The translations under genes were made by a program, and so were the position numbers. 64,000 bases of DNA, from the NCBI GenBank assembly GCA_964036045.1, contig OZ038383.1:66469725-66533724 (forward strand). The letters run 5' to 3'. A model generated the notes under the pieces. The model saw only the letters and a program-made list of their open reading frames with translations, was not told the origin of the DNA and did not search any database. This document shows positions 34,701 to 48,500 of this stretch, in pieces. Position 1 is the stretch's first letter; the number at the start of each line of letters is the position of its first letter. This DNA is from Eutreptiella sp. 'Long Island Sound 2002' (taxonomy: Eukaryota; Euglenozoa; Euglenophyceae; Eutreptiales; Eutreptiaceae).

Positions 34701-37700
34701 CGATCGTCCTGAAAGTTCAGAACGATCGTTGGTACGCCAAGCATGTGTTTCCGATGAGGGCCGTTGCTCTTTCATGGCGATTGGGCTATCAAAGGATGGC
34801 AAATGGGTGTTCAATAAGGTGTGTAGCACGCCGTGGTGCCACGCGGTGGTCCATTTTGAGGTGAAAATGAGCTGCTTTCCAGCCATGTTTCAAGACAATC
34901 GCCGTAACCATGGAGGCACATCTCTAAAGCAAGCGGTCTTTTTTCAACGGTGATTTCCAATGCGTTACGCAAGACTAGGACCCAGCTCGGTCCTAGTTCG
35001 AGTCTTGATTACCGAGCTGGGTTTACCCTGTCGAGGTTTTACACCAGCTTTTAGGGGCCAAGGGGGGGCAACACGTTTTAGCAAGCAGCAGCAGCAACAG
35101 GCGCATAAAAAGTCCTTGCGACCACACGGCGGCTCCAAACCGGCATCCAAGTAGCTCAAAACGACCGGGGAGCCAAGGCGCATCACCACAAACAACTTTG
35201 GTTGCATTTCGAGCCGTCTAGCCCGTTCTACGGCCGATTTAGTGTCCAAAAATGGCCGTTTTGGGGCTGTTTTCGGCTGTTTTCAGGACGATCGTCCTTA
35301 AAGTTCAGGACGATCGCCGCTGCGCCAAGCAGGTGTTTCCGATGAGGGCCGTTGCTCTTTCATGGCGATTGGGCCATCAAAGGATGGCAAATGGGTGTTC
35401 AATAAGGTGTGTACCACTCCGTGATGCCACGCGGTGGTCCATTTTGAGGTTAGAATGAGCCGTTTTCCAGCCGTGTTTCAGGACAATCGCCGTAAGCATG
35501 GAGGCACATCTCCAAAGCAGGCAGTGTTCCCTCCACGGTGATTTCCAATGCGTTACGCAAGACTAGGACCCAGCTCGGTCCTAGTTCGAGTCTTGATTAC
35601 CGAGCTGGGTTTACCCTGTCGAGGTTTTACACCACCTTTTAGGGGCCAAGGGGGGGCAACACGTTTTAGCAAGCAGCAGCAACAGGCGCATAAAAAGTCC
35701 TTGCGACCACACCGCGGCTCCAAACCGGCATCCAAGTAGCTCAAAACGACCGGGGAGCCAAGGCGCATCACCACAAACAACTTTGGTTGCATTTCGAGCC
35801 GTCTAGCCCGTTCTACGGCCGATTTAGTGTCCAAAAATGGCCGTTTTGGGGCTGTTTTCGGCTGTTTTCAGGACGATCGTCCTGAAAGTTCAGGACGATC
35901 GCCGCTGCGCCAAGCAGGTGTTTCCGATGAGGGCCGTTGCTCTTTCATGGCGATTGGGCCATCAAAGGATGGCAAATGGGTGTTCAATAAGGTGTGTACC
36001 ACTCCGTGGTGCCACGCGGTGGTCCATTTTGAGGTTAGAATGAGCCGTTTTCCAGCCGTGTTTCAGGACAATCGCCGTAAGCATGGAGGCACATCTCCAA
36101 AGCAGGCAGTGTTCCCTCCACGGTGATTTCCAATGCGTTACGCAAGACTAGGACCCAGCTCGGTCCTAGTTCGAGTCTTGATTACCGAGCTGGGTTTACC
36201 CTGTCGAGGTTTTACACCACCTTTTAGGGGCCAAGGGGGGGCAACACGTTTTAGCAAGCAGCAGCAACAGGCGCATAAAAAGTCCTTGCGACCACACCGC
36301 GGCTCCAAACCGGCATCCAAGTAGCTCAAAACGACCGGGGAGCCAAGGCGCATCACCACAAACAACTTTGGTTGCATTTCGAGCCGTCTAGCCCGTTCTA
36401 CGGCCGATTTAGTGTCCAAAAATGGCCGTTTTGGGGCTGTTTTGGGCTGTTTTCAGGACGATCGTCCTGAAAGTTCAGGACGATCGCCGCTGCGCCTAGC
36501 AGGTGTTTCCGATGAGGGCCGTTGCTCTTTCATGGCGATTGGGCCATCAAAGGATGGCAAATGGGTGTTCAATAAGGTGTGTACCACTCCGTGGTGCCAC
36601 GCGGTGGTCCATTTTGACGTTAGAATGAGCCGTTTTCCAGCCGTGTTTCAAGACAATCGCCGTAAGCATGGAGGCACATCTCCAAAGCAGGCAGTGTTCC
36701 CTCCACGGTGATTTCCAATGCGTTACGCAAGACTAGGACCCAGCTCGGTCCTAGTTCGAGTCTTGATTACCGAGCTGGGTTGACCCTGTCGAGGTTTTAC
36801 ACCACCTTTTAGGGGCCAAGGGTGAGCTACACGTTTTAGCAAGCAGCAGCAGCAAGCAGCAAGGAGGCGCACAAAAAGTCCATGCGACTACACCGCGGCT
36901 CCAAACCGGCATGCAAGTAGCTCAAAACGACCCGGGAGCCAAGGCGCATCACCGCAAACAAGTTTCGTTGCGTTTCGAGCTGTCTAGCCCGTCCTACGGC
37001 CAATTTAGTGTCCAAAAATGGCCGTTTTGGGGCTGTTTTCGGCTGTTTTCAGGACGATCGTCCTGAAAGTTCAGAACGATCGTTGGTACGCCAAGCATGT
37101 GTTTCCGATGAGGGCCGTTGCTCTTTCATGGCGATTGGGCTATCAAAGGATGGCAAATGGGTGTTCAATAAGGCGTGTAGCACGCCGTGGTGCCACGCGG
37201 TGGTCCATTTTGATGTTAAAATGAGCTGCTTTCCAGCCATGTTTCAAGACAATCGCCGTAACCATGGAGGCACATCTCTAAAGCAAGCGGTCTTTTTTCA
37301 GCGGTGATTTCCAATGCGTTACGCAAGACTAGGACCCAGCTCGGTCCTAGTTCGAGTCTTGATTACCGAGCTGGGTTTACCCTGTCGAGGTTTTACACCA
37401 CCTTTTAGGGGCCAAGGGTGAGCTACACGTTTTAGCAAGCAGCAGCAGCAACAGGCGCATAAAAAGTCCTTGCGACCACACCGCGGCTCCAAACCGGCAT
37501 CCAAGTAGCTCAAAACGACCGGGGAGCCAAGGCGCATCACCACAAACAAGTTTGGTTGCATTTCGAGCCGTCGAGCCCGTTCTACGGCCGATTTAGTGTC
37601 CAAAAATGGCCGTTTTGGGGCTGTTTTCGGCTGTTTTCAGGACGATCGTCCTGAAAGTTCAGGACGATCGTTGGTACGCCAAGCATGTGTTTCCGATGAG

Positions 37701-40700
37701 GGCCGTTGCTCTTTCATGGCGATTGGGCCATCAAAGGATGGCAAATGGGTGTTCAATAAGGTGTGTACCACTCCGTGGTGCCACGCGGTGGTCCATTTTG
37801 AGGTTAGAATGAGCCGTTTTCCAGCCGTGTTTCAGGACAATCGCCGTAAGCATGGAGGCACATCTCCAAAGCAGGCAGTGTTCCCTCCACGGTGATTTCC
37901 AATGCGTTACGCAAGACTAGGACCCAGCTCGGTCCTAGTTCGAGTCTTGATTACCGAGCTGGGTTTACCCTGTCGAGGTTTTACACCACCTTTTAGGGGC
38001 CAAGGGGGGGCAACACGTTTTAGCAAGCAGCAGCAACAGGCGCATAAAAAGTCCTTGCGACCACACCGCGGCTCCAAACCGGCATCCAAGTAGCTCAAAA
38101 CGACCGGGGAGCCAAGGCGCATCACCACAAACAACTTTGGTTGCATTTCAAGCCGTCTAGCCCGTTCTACGGCCGATTTAGTGTCCAAAAATGGCCGTTT
38201 TGGGGCTGTTTTCGGTTGCTTTCAGGACGATCGTCCTGAAAGTTCAGGACGATCGCCGCTGTGCCAAGCAGGTGTTTCCGATGAGGGCCGTTGCTCTTTC
38301 ATGGCGATTGGGCCATCAAAGGATGGCAAATGGGTGTTCAATAAGGTGTGTACCACTCCGTGGTGCCACGGGGTGGTCCATTTTGACGTTAGAATGAGCC
38401 GTTTTCCAGCCGTGTTTCAAGACAATCGCCGTAAGCATGGAGGCACATCTCCAAAGCAGGCAGTGTTCCCTCCACGGTGATTTCCAATGCGTTACGCAAG
38501 ACTAGGACCCAGCTCGGTCCTAGTTCGAGTCTTGATTACCGAGCTGGGTTGACCCTGTCGAGGTTTTACACCACCTTTTAGGGGCCAAGGGTGAGCTACA
38601 CGTTTTAGCAAGCAGCAGCAGCAAGCAGCAAGGAGGCGCACAAAAAGTCCATGCGACCACACCGCGGCTCCAAACCGGCATGCAAGTAGCTCAAAACGAC
38701 CGGGGAGCCAAGGCGCATCACCGCAAACAAGTTTCGTTGCGTTTCGAGCTGTCTAGCCCGTCCTACGGCCAATTTAGTGTCCAAAAATGGCCGTTTTGGG
38801 GCTGTTTTCGGCTGTTTTCAGGACGATCGTCCTGAAAGTTCAGAACGATCGTTGGTACGCCAAGCATGTGTTTCCGATGAGGGCCGTTGCTCTTTCATGG
38901 CGATTGGGCTATCAAAGGATGGCAAATGGGTGTTCAATAAGGCGTGTAGCACGCCGTGGTGCCACGCGGTGGTCCATTTTGATGTGAAAATGAGCTGCTT
39001 TCCAGCCATGTTTCAAGACAATCGCCGTAACCATGGAGGCACATCTCTAAAGCAAGCGGTCTTTTTTCAGCGGTGATTTCCAATGCGTTACGCAAGACTA
39101 GGACCCAGCTCGGTCCTAGTTCGAGTCTTGATTACCGAGCTGGGTTTACCCTGTCGAGGTTTTACACCACCTTTTAGGGGCCAAGGGTGAGCTACACGTT
39201 TTAGCAAGCAGCAGCAGCAACAGGCGCATAAAAAGTCCTTGCGACCACACCGCGGCTCCAAACCGGCATCCAAGTAGCTCAAAACGACCGGGGAGCCAAG
39301 GCGCATCACCACAAACAAGTTTGGTTGCATTTCCAGCCGTCGAGCCCGTTCTACGGCCGATTTAGTGTCCAAAAATGGCCGTTTTGGGGCTGTTTTCGGC
39401 TGTTTTCAGGACGATCGTCCTGAAAGTTCAGGACGATCGTTGGTACGCCAAGCAGGTGTTTCCGATGAGGGCCGTTGCTCTTTCATGGCGATTGGGCCAT
39501 CAAAGGATGGCAAATGGGTGTTCAATAAGGTGTGTACCACTCCGTGGTGCCACGCGGTGGTCCATTTTGAGGTTAGAATGAGCCGTTTTCCAGCCGTGTT
39601 TCAGGACAATCGCCGTAAGCATGGAGGCACATCCCCAAAGCAGGCAGTGTTCCCTCCACGGTGATTTCCAATGCGTTACGCAAGACTAGGACCCAGCTCG
39701 GTCCTAGTTCGAGTCTTGATTACCGAGCTGGGTTTACCCTGTCGAGGTTTTACACCACCTTTTAGGGGCCAAGGGGGGGCAACACGTTTTAGCAAGCAGC
39801 AGCAACAGGCGCATAAAAAGTCCTTGCGACCACACCGCGGCTCCAAACCGGCATCCAAGTAGCTCAAAACGACCGGGGAGCCAAGGCGCATCACCACAAA
39901 CAACTTTGGTTGCATTTCGAGCCGTCTAGCCCGTTCTACGGCCGATTTAGTGTCCAAAAATGGCCCTTTTGGGGCTGTTTTCGGCTGTTTTCAGGACGAT
40001 CGTCCTGACAGTTCAGAACGATCGTTGGTACGCCAAGCATGTGTTTCCGATGAGGGCCGTTGCTCTTTCATGGCGATTGGGCTATCAAAGGATGGCAAAT
40101 GGGTGTTCAATAAGGCGTGTAGCACGCCGTGGTGCCACGCGGTGGTCCATTTTGATGTGAAAATGAGCTGCTTTCCAGCCATGTTTCAAGACAATCGCCG
40201 TAACCATGGAGGCACATCTCTAAAGCAAGCGGTCTTTTTTCAGCGGTGATTTCCAATGCGTTACGCAAGACTAGGACCCAGCTCGGTCCTAGTTCGAGTC
40301 TTGATTACCGAGCTGGGTTTACCCTGTCGAGGTTTTACACCACCTTTTAGGGGCCAAGGGTGAGCTACACGTTTTAGCAAGCAGCAGCAGCAACAGGCGC
40401 ATAAAAAGTCCTTGCGACCACACCGCGGCTCCAAACCGGCATCCAAGTAGCTCAAAACGACCGGGGAGCCAAGGCGCATCACCACAAACAAGTTTGGTTG
40501 CATTTCGAGCCGTCGAGCCCGTTCTACGGCCGATTTAGTGTCCAAAAATGGCCGTTTTGGGGCTGTTTTCGGCTGTTTTCAGGACGATCGTCCTGAAAGT
40601 TCAGGACGATCGTTGGTACGCCAAGCAGGTGTTTCCGATGAGGGCCGTTGCTCTTTCATGGCGATTGGGCCATCAAAGGATGGCAAATGGGTGTTCAATA

Positions 40701-42029
40701 AGGTGTGTACCACTCCGTGGTGCCACGCGGTGGTCCATTTTGACGTTAGAATGAGCCGTTTTCCAGCCGTGTTTCAGGACAATCGCCGTAAGCATGGAGG
40801 CACATCTCCAAAGCAGGCAGTGTTTCCTCCACGGTGATTTCCAATGCGTTAAGCAAGACTAGGACCCAGCTCGGTCCTAGTTCGAGTCTTGATTACCGAG
40901 CTTGGTTTACCCTGTCGAGGTTTTACACCACCTTTTAGGGGCCAAGGGGGGGCAACACGTTTTAGCAAGCAGCAGCAGCAACACGCGCATAAAAAGTCCT
41001 TGCGACCACACCGCGGCTCCAAACCGGCATCCAAGTAGCTCAAAACGACCGGGGAGCCAAGGCGCATCACCACAAACAACTTTGGTTGCATTTCGAGCCG
41101 TCGAGCCCGTTCTACGGCCGATTTAGTGTCCAAAAATGGCCGTTTTGGGGCTGTTTTCGGCTGTTTTCAGGACGATCGTCCTGAAAGTTCAGGACGATCG
41201 CCGCTGCGCCAAGCAGGTGTTTCCGATGAGGGCCGTTGCTCTTTCATGGCGATTGGGCCATCAAAGGATGGCAAATGGGTGTTCAATAAGGTGTGTACCA
41301 CTCCGTGGTGCCACGCGGTGGTCCATTTTGAGGTTAGAATGAGCCGTTTTCCAGCCGTGTTTCAGGACAATCGCCGTAAGCATGGAGGCACATCTCCAAA
41401 GCAGGCAGTGTTCCCTCCACGGTGATTTCCAATGCGTTACGCAAGACTAGGACCCAGCTCGGTCCTAGTTCGAGTCTTGATTACCGAGCTGGGTTTACCC
41501 TGTCGAGTTTTTACACCACCTTTTAGGGGCCAAGGGGGGGCAACACGTTTTAGCAAGCAGCAGCAACAGGCGCATAAAAAGTCCTTGCGACCACACCGCG
41601 GCTCGAAACCGGCATCCAAGTAGCTCAAAACGACCGGGGAGCCAAGGCGCATCACCACAAACAACTTTGGTTGCATTTCGAGCCGTCTAGCCCGTCCTAC
41701 GGCCGATTTAGTGTCCAAAAATGGCCGTTTTGGGGCTGTTTTCGGCTGTTTTCAGGACGATCGTCCTGAAAGTTCAGAACGATCGTTGGTACGCCAAGCA
41801 TGTGTTTCCGATGAGGGCCGTTGCTCTTTCATGGCGATTGGGCTATCAAAGGATGGCAAATGGGTGTTCAATAAGGCGTGTAGCACGCCGTGGTGCCACG
41901 CGGTGGTCCATTTTGAGGTTAGAATGAGCTGCTTTCCAGCCATGTTTCAAGACAATCGCCGTAACCATGGAGGCACATCTCTAAAGCAAGCGGTCTTTTT
42001 TCAGCGGTGATTTCCAATGCGTTGGGCAA
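25777..42029 (+). repeat. Highly homogeneous array core, mostly class A with class B blocks
   Basis: About 28 monomers at mainly 585-596 bp spacing. Many class A copies are almost identical. Class B copies (TTCAGAACGATCGTTGG) appear at about 31127, 34066, 34654, 37008, 38777, 39950 and 41711, usually just after a 596-bp monomer with the AAGGAGGCGCACAAAAAGTCCATGCG variant. A tandem pair with 596-bp offset is seen at about 29945-31130. The stop-creating CCGTGATGCC variant is shared by monomers at 27768, 31895, 32480 and 35423, so it spread by copying. Confidence 0.75.
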
Positions 42030-45000
42030 GACTACGACCCAGCTCGGTCCTAGTTCGAGTCTTGATTACCGAGCTGGGTGTACCCTGTCGAGGTTTTACA
42101 CCACCTTTTAGGGGCCAAGGGTGAGCTACACGTTTTAGCAAGCAGCAGCAGCAACAGGCGCATAAAAAGTCCTTGCGACCACACCGCGGCTCCAAACCGG
42201 CATCCAAGTAGCTCAAAACGACCGGGGAGCCAAGGCGCATCACCACAAACAACTTTGGTTGCATTTTGAGCCGTCGAGCCCGTTCTACGGCCAATTTAGT
42301 GTCCAAAAATGGCCGTTTTGGGGCTGTTTTCGGCTGTTTTCAGGACGATTGTCCTGAAAGTTCAGGACGATCGCCGCTGCGCCAAGCAGGTGTTTCCGAT
42401 GAGGGCCGTTGGTCTTTCATGGCGATTGGGCCATCAAAAGATGGCAAATGGGTGTTCAATAAGGTGTGTACCACTCCGTGGTGCCACGCGGTGGTCCATT
42501 TTGAGGTTAGAATGAGCCGTTTTCCAGCCGTGTTTCAGGACAATCGCCGTAAGCATGGAGGCACATCTCCAAAGCAGGCAGTGTTTCCTCCACGGTGATT
42601 TCCAATGCGTTAAGCAAGACTAGGACCCAGCTCGGTCCTAGTTCGAGTCTTGATTACCGAGCTGGGTTGACCCTGTCGAGGTTTTACACCACCTTTTAGG
42701 GGCCAAGGGGGGGCAACACGTTTTAGCAAGCAGCAGCAACAGGCGCATAAAAAGTCCTTGCGACCACACCGCGGCTCCAAACCGGCATCCAAGTAGCTCA
42801 AAACGACCGGGGAGCCAAGGCGCATCACCACAAACAACTTTGGTTGCATTTTGAGACGTCGAGCCCGTTCTACGGCCGATTTAGTGTCCAAAAATGGCCG
42901 TTTTGGGGCTGTTTTCGGCTGTTTTCAGGACGATCGTCCTGAAAGTTCAGGACGATCGCCGCTGCGCCAAGCAGGTGTTTCCGATGAGGGCCGTTGCTCT
43001 TTCATGGCGATTGGGCCATCAAAGGATGGCAAATGGGTGTTCAATAAGGTGTGTACCACTCCGTGGTGCCACGCGGTGGTCCATTTTGACGTTAGAATGA
43101 GCCGTTTTCCAGCCGTGTTTCAAGACAATCGCCGTAAGCATGGAGGCACATCTCCAAAGCAGGCAGTGTTCCCTCCACGGTGATTTCCAATGCGTTACGC
43201 AAGACTAGGACCCAGCTCGATCCTAGTTCGAGTCTTGATTACCGAGCTGGGTTGACCCTGTCGAGGTTTTACACCACCTTTTAGGGGCCAAGGGTGAGCT
43301 ACACGTTTTAGCAAGCAGCAGCAGCAAGCAGCAAGGAGGCGCACAAAAAGTCCATGCGACCACACCGCGGCTCCAAACCGGCATCCAAGTAGCTCAAAAC
43401 GACCGGGGAGCCAAGGCGCATCACCACAAACAAGTTTCGTTGCGTTTCGAGCCGTCTAGCCCGTCCTACGGCCAATTTAGTGTCCAAAAATGGCCGTTTT
43501 GGGGCTGTTTTCGGCTGTTTTCAAGACGATCGTCCTGAAAGTTCAGAACGATCGTTGGTACGCCAAGCATGTGTTTCCGATGAGGGCCGTTGCTCTTTCA
43601 TGGCGATTGGGCCATCAAAGGATGGCAAATGGGTGTTCAATAAGGTGTGTACCACTCCGTGGTGCCACGCGGTGGTCCATTTTGAGGTTAGAATGAGCTG
43701 CTTTCCAGCCATGTTTCAAGACAATCGCCGTAACCATGGAGGCACATCTCTAAAGCAAGCGGCCTTTTTTCAACGGTGATTTCCAATGCGTTGGGCAAGA
43801 CTAGGACCCAGCTCGGTCCTAGTTCGAGTCTTGATTACCGAGCTGGGTCTACCCTGTCGAGGTTTTACACCACCTTTTAGGGGCCAAGGGTGAGCTACAC
43901 GTTTTAGCAAGCAGCAGCAGCAACAGGCGCATAAAAAGTCCTTGCGACCACACCGCGGCTCCAAACCGGCATCCAAGTAGCTCAAAACGACCGGGGAGCC
44001 AAGGCGCATCACCACAAACAACTTTGGTTGCATTTCGAGCCGTCGAGCCCGTTCTACGGCCAATTTAGTGTCCAAAAATGGCCGTTTTGGGGCTGTTTTC
44101 GGCTGTTTTCAGGACGATTGTCCTGAAAGTTCAGGACGATCGCCGCTGCGCCAAGCAGGTGTTTCCGATGAGGGCCGTTGGTCTTTCATGGCGATTGGGC
44201 CATCAAAGGATGGCAAATGGGTGTTCAATAAGGTGTGTACCACTCCGTGGTGCCACGCGGTGGTCCATTTTGAGGTTAGAATGAGCCGTTTTCCAGCCGT
44301 GTTTCAGGACAATCGCCGTAAGCATGGAGGCACATCTCCAAAGCAGGCAGTGTTTCCTCCACGGTGATTTCCAATGCGTTAAGCAAGACTAGGACCCAGC
44401 TCGGTCCTAGTTCGAGTCTTGACTACCGAGCTGGGTTGACCCTGTCGAGGTTTTACACCACCTTTTAGGGGCCAAGGGGGGGCAACACGTTTTAGCAAGC
44501 AGCAGCAACAGGCTTATAAAAAGTCCTTGCGACCACACCGCGGCTCCAAACCGGCATCCAAGTAGCTCAAAACGACCGGGGAGCAAAGGCGCATCACCAC
44601 AAACAACTTTGGTTGCATTTCGAGCCGTCGAGCCCGTTCTACGGCCAATTTAGTGTCCAAAAATGGCCGTTTTGGGGCTGTTTTCGGCTGTTTTCAGGAC
44701 GATCGTCCTGAAAGTTCAGGACGATCGCCGCTGCGCCAAGCAGGTGTTTCCGATGAGGGCCGTTGCTCTTTCATGGCGATTGGGCCATCAAAGGATGGCA
44801 AATGGGTGTTCAATAAGGTGTGTACCACTCCGTGGTGCCACGCGGTGGTCCATTTTGACGTTAGAATGAGCCGTTTTCCAGCCGTGTTTCAAGACAATCG
44901 CCGTAAGCATGGAGGCACATCTCCAAAGCAGGCAGTGTTCCCTCCACGGTGATTTCCAATGCGTTAAGCAAGACTAGGACCCAGCTCGGTCCTAGTTCGA

Positions 45001-45567
45001 GTCTTGATTACCGAGCTGAGTTTACCCTGTCGAGGTTTTACACCACCTTTTAGGGGCCAAGGGTGAGCTACACGTTTTAGCAAGCAGCAGCAGCAAGCAG
45101 CAAGGAGGCGCACAAAAAGTCCATGCGACCACACCGCGGCTCCAAACCGGCATCCAAGTAGCTCAAAACGACCGGGGAGCCAAGGCGCATCACCACAAAC
45201 AAGTTTCGTTGCGTTTCGAGCCGTCTAGCCCGTCCTACGGCCAATTTAGTGTCCAAAAATGGCCGTTTTGGGGCTGTTTTCGGCTGTTTTCAGGACGATC
45301 GTCCTGAAAGTTCAGAACGATCGTTGGTACGCCAAGCATGTGTTTCCGATGAGGGCCGTTGCTCTTTCATGGCGATTGGGCTATCAAAGGATGGCAAATG
45401 GGTGTTCAATAAGGCGTGTAGCACGCCGTGGTGCCACGCGGTGGTCCATTTTGAGGTGAAAATGAGCTGCTTTCCAGCCATGCTTCAAGACAATCGCCGT
45501 AACCATGGAGGCACATCTCTAAAGCAAGCGGTCTTTTTTCAACGGTGATTTCCAATGCGTTACGCAA
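42030..45567 (+). repeat. 1769-bp trimer duplicated in tandem
   Basis: Monomers at about 42030-43798 recur at 43799-45567 with a 1769-bp offset. They share the GGACGATTGTCCTG, GCCGTTGGTCTTTC and class A-A-B order. The B position differs: the first block has a mosaic B/A monomer (43480) and the second a normal B monomer (45249). Confidence 0.7.
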
Positions 45568-48500
45568 GACTAGGACCCAGCTCGGTCCTAGTTCGAGTCT
45601 TGATTACCGAGCTGGGTTTACCCTGTCGAGGTTTTACACCACCTTTTAGGGGCCAAGGGTGAGCTACACGTTTTAGCAAGCAGCAGCAGCAAGCAGCAAG
45701 GAGGCGCACAAAAAGTCCATGCGACCACACCGCGGCTCCAAACCGGCATCCAAGTAGCTCAAAACGACCGGGGAGCCAAGGCGCATCACCACAAACAAGT
45801 TTCGTTGCGTTTCGAGCCGTCTAGCCCGTCCTACGGCCAATTTAGTGTCCAAAAATGGCCGTTTTGGGGCTGTTTTCGGCTGCTTTCAGGACGATCGTCC
45901 TGAAAGTTCAGAACGATCGTTGGTACGCCAAGCATGTGTTTCCGATGAGGGCCGTTGCTCTTTCATGGCGATTGGGCTATCAAAGGAAGGCAAATGGGTG
46001 TTCAATAAGGTGTGTACCACTCCGTGGTGCCACGCGGTGGTCCATTTTGAGGTGAAAATGAGCTGCTTTCCAGCCATGTTTCAAGACAATCGCCGTAACC
46101 ATGGAGGCACATCTCTAAAGCAAGCGGTCTTTTTTCAACGGTGATTTCCAATGCGTTACGCAAGACTAGGACCCAGCTCGGTCCTAGTTCGAGTCTTGAT
46201 TACCGAGCTGGGTTTACTCTGTCGAGGTTTTACACCACCTTTTAGGGGCCAAGGGTGAGCTACACGTTTTAGCAAGCAGCAGCAGCAACAGGCGCATAAA
46301 AAGTCCTTGCGACCACACCGCGGCTCCAAACCGGCATCCAAGTAGCTCAAAACGACCGGGGAGCCAAGGCGCATCACGACAAACAACTTTGGTTGCATTT
46401 TGAGCCGTCGAGCCCGTTCTACGGCCGATTTAGTGTCCAAAAATGGCCGTTTTGGGGCTGTTTTCGGCTGTTTTCAGGACGATCGTCCTGAAAGTTCAGG
46501 ACGACCGCCGCTGCGCCAAGCAGGTGTTTCCGATGAGGGCCGTTGCTCTTTCATGGCGATTGGGCCATCAAAGGATGGCAAATGGGTGTTCAATAAGGTG
46601 TGTACCACTCCGTGGTGCCACGCGGTGGTCCATTTTGAGGTTAGAATGAGCCGTTTTCCAGCCGTGTTTCAGGACAATCGCCGTAAGCATGGAGGCACAT
46701 CTCCAAAGCAGGCAGTGTTCCCTCCACGGTGATTTCCAATGCGTTACGCAAGACTAGGACCCAGCTCGGTCCTAGTTCGAGTCTTGATTACCGAGCTGGG
46801 TTTACCTTGTCGAGGTTTTACACCACCTTTTAGGGGCCAAGGGTGAGCTACACGTTTTAGCAAGCAGCAGCAGCAAGCAGCAAGGAGGCGCACAAAAAGT
46901 CCATGCGACCTCACCGCGGCTCCAAACCGGCATCCAAGTGGCTCAAAACGACCGGGGAGCCAAGGCGCATCACCACAAACAAGTTTCTTTGCCATTTCGA
47001 GCCGTCTAGCCCGTCCTACGGCCAATTTAGTGTCCAAAAATGGCCGTTTTGGGGCTGTTTTCGGCTGTTTTCAAGACGATCGTCCTGAAAGTTCAGAACG
47101 ATCGTTGGTACGCCAAGCATGTGTTTCCGATGAGGGCCGTTGCTCTTTCATGGCGATTGGGCTATCAAAGGATGGCAAATGGGTGTTCAATAAGGCGTGT
47201 AGCACGCCGTGGTGCCACGCGGTGGTCCATTTTGAGGTGAAAATGAGCTGCTTTCCAGCCATGTTTCAAGACAATCGCCGTAACCATGGAGGCACATCTC
47301 TAAAGCAAGCGGTCTTTTTTCAACGGTGATTTCCAATGCGTTACGCAAAACTAGGACCCAGCTCGGTCCTAGTTCGAGTCTTGATTACCGAGCTGGGTTT
47401 ACCCTGTCGAGGTTTTACACCACCTTTTAGGGGCCAAGGGTGAGCTACACGTTTTAGCAAGCAGCAGCAGCAAGCAGCAAGGAGGCGCACAAAAAGTCCT
47501 TGCGACCACACCGCGGCTCCAAACCGGCATCCAAGTAGCTCAAAACGACCGGGGAGCCAAGGCGCATCACCACAAACAAGTTTGGTTGCATTTCGAGCCG
47601 TCTAGCCCGTTCTACGGCCGATTTAGTGTCCAAAAATGGCCGTTTTTCGGCTGTTTTCGGCTGTTTTCAGGACGATCGTCCTGAAAGTTCAGAACGATCG
47701 TTGGTACGCCAAGCATGTGTTTCTGATGAGGGCCGTTGCTCTTTCATGGCGATTGGGCTATCAAAGGATGGCAAATGGGTGTTCAATAAGGCGTGTAGCA
47801 CGCCGTGGTGCCACGCGGTGGTCCATTTTGAGGTGAAAATGAGCCGTTTTCCAGCCGTGTTTCAGGACAATCGCCGTAAGCATGGAGGCACGTCTCTAAA
47901 GCAAGCGGTCTTTTTTCAACGGTGATTTCCAATGCGTTGGGCAAGACTAGGACCCAGCTCGGTGCTAGTTCGAGTCTTGATTACCGAGCTGGGTCTACCC
48001 TGTCGAGGTTTTACACCACCTTTTAGGGGCCAAGGGGGGGCAACACGTTTTAGCAAGCAGCAGCAGCAACAGGCGCATAAAAAGTCCTTGCGACCACACC
48101 GCGGCTCCAAACCGGCATCCAAGTAGCTCAAAACGACCGGGGAGCCAAGGCGCATCACCACAAACAATTTTGGTTGCATTTCGAGCCGTCGAGCCCGTTC
48201 TACGGCCAATTTAGTGTCCAAAAATGGCCGTTTTGGGGCTGTTTTCGGCTGTTTTCAGGACGATCGTCCTTAAAGTTCAGGACGATCGCCGCTGCGCCAA
48301 GCAGGTGTTTCCGATGAGGGCCGGTGCTCTTTCATGGCGATTGGGCCATCAAAGGATGGCAAATGGGTGTTCAATAAGGTGTGTACCACTCCGTGGTGCC
48401 ACGCGGTGGTCCATTTTGAGGTTAGAATGAGCCGTTTTCCAGCCGTGTTTCAGGACAATCGCCGTAAGCATGGAGGCACATCTCCAAAGCAGGCAGTGTT

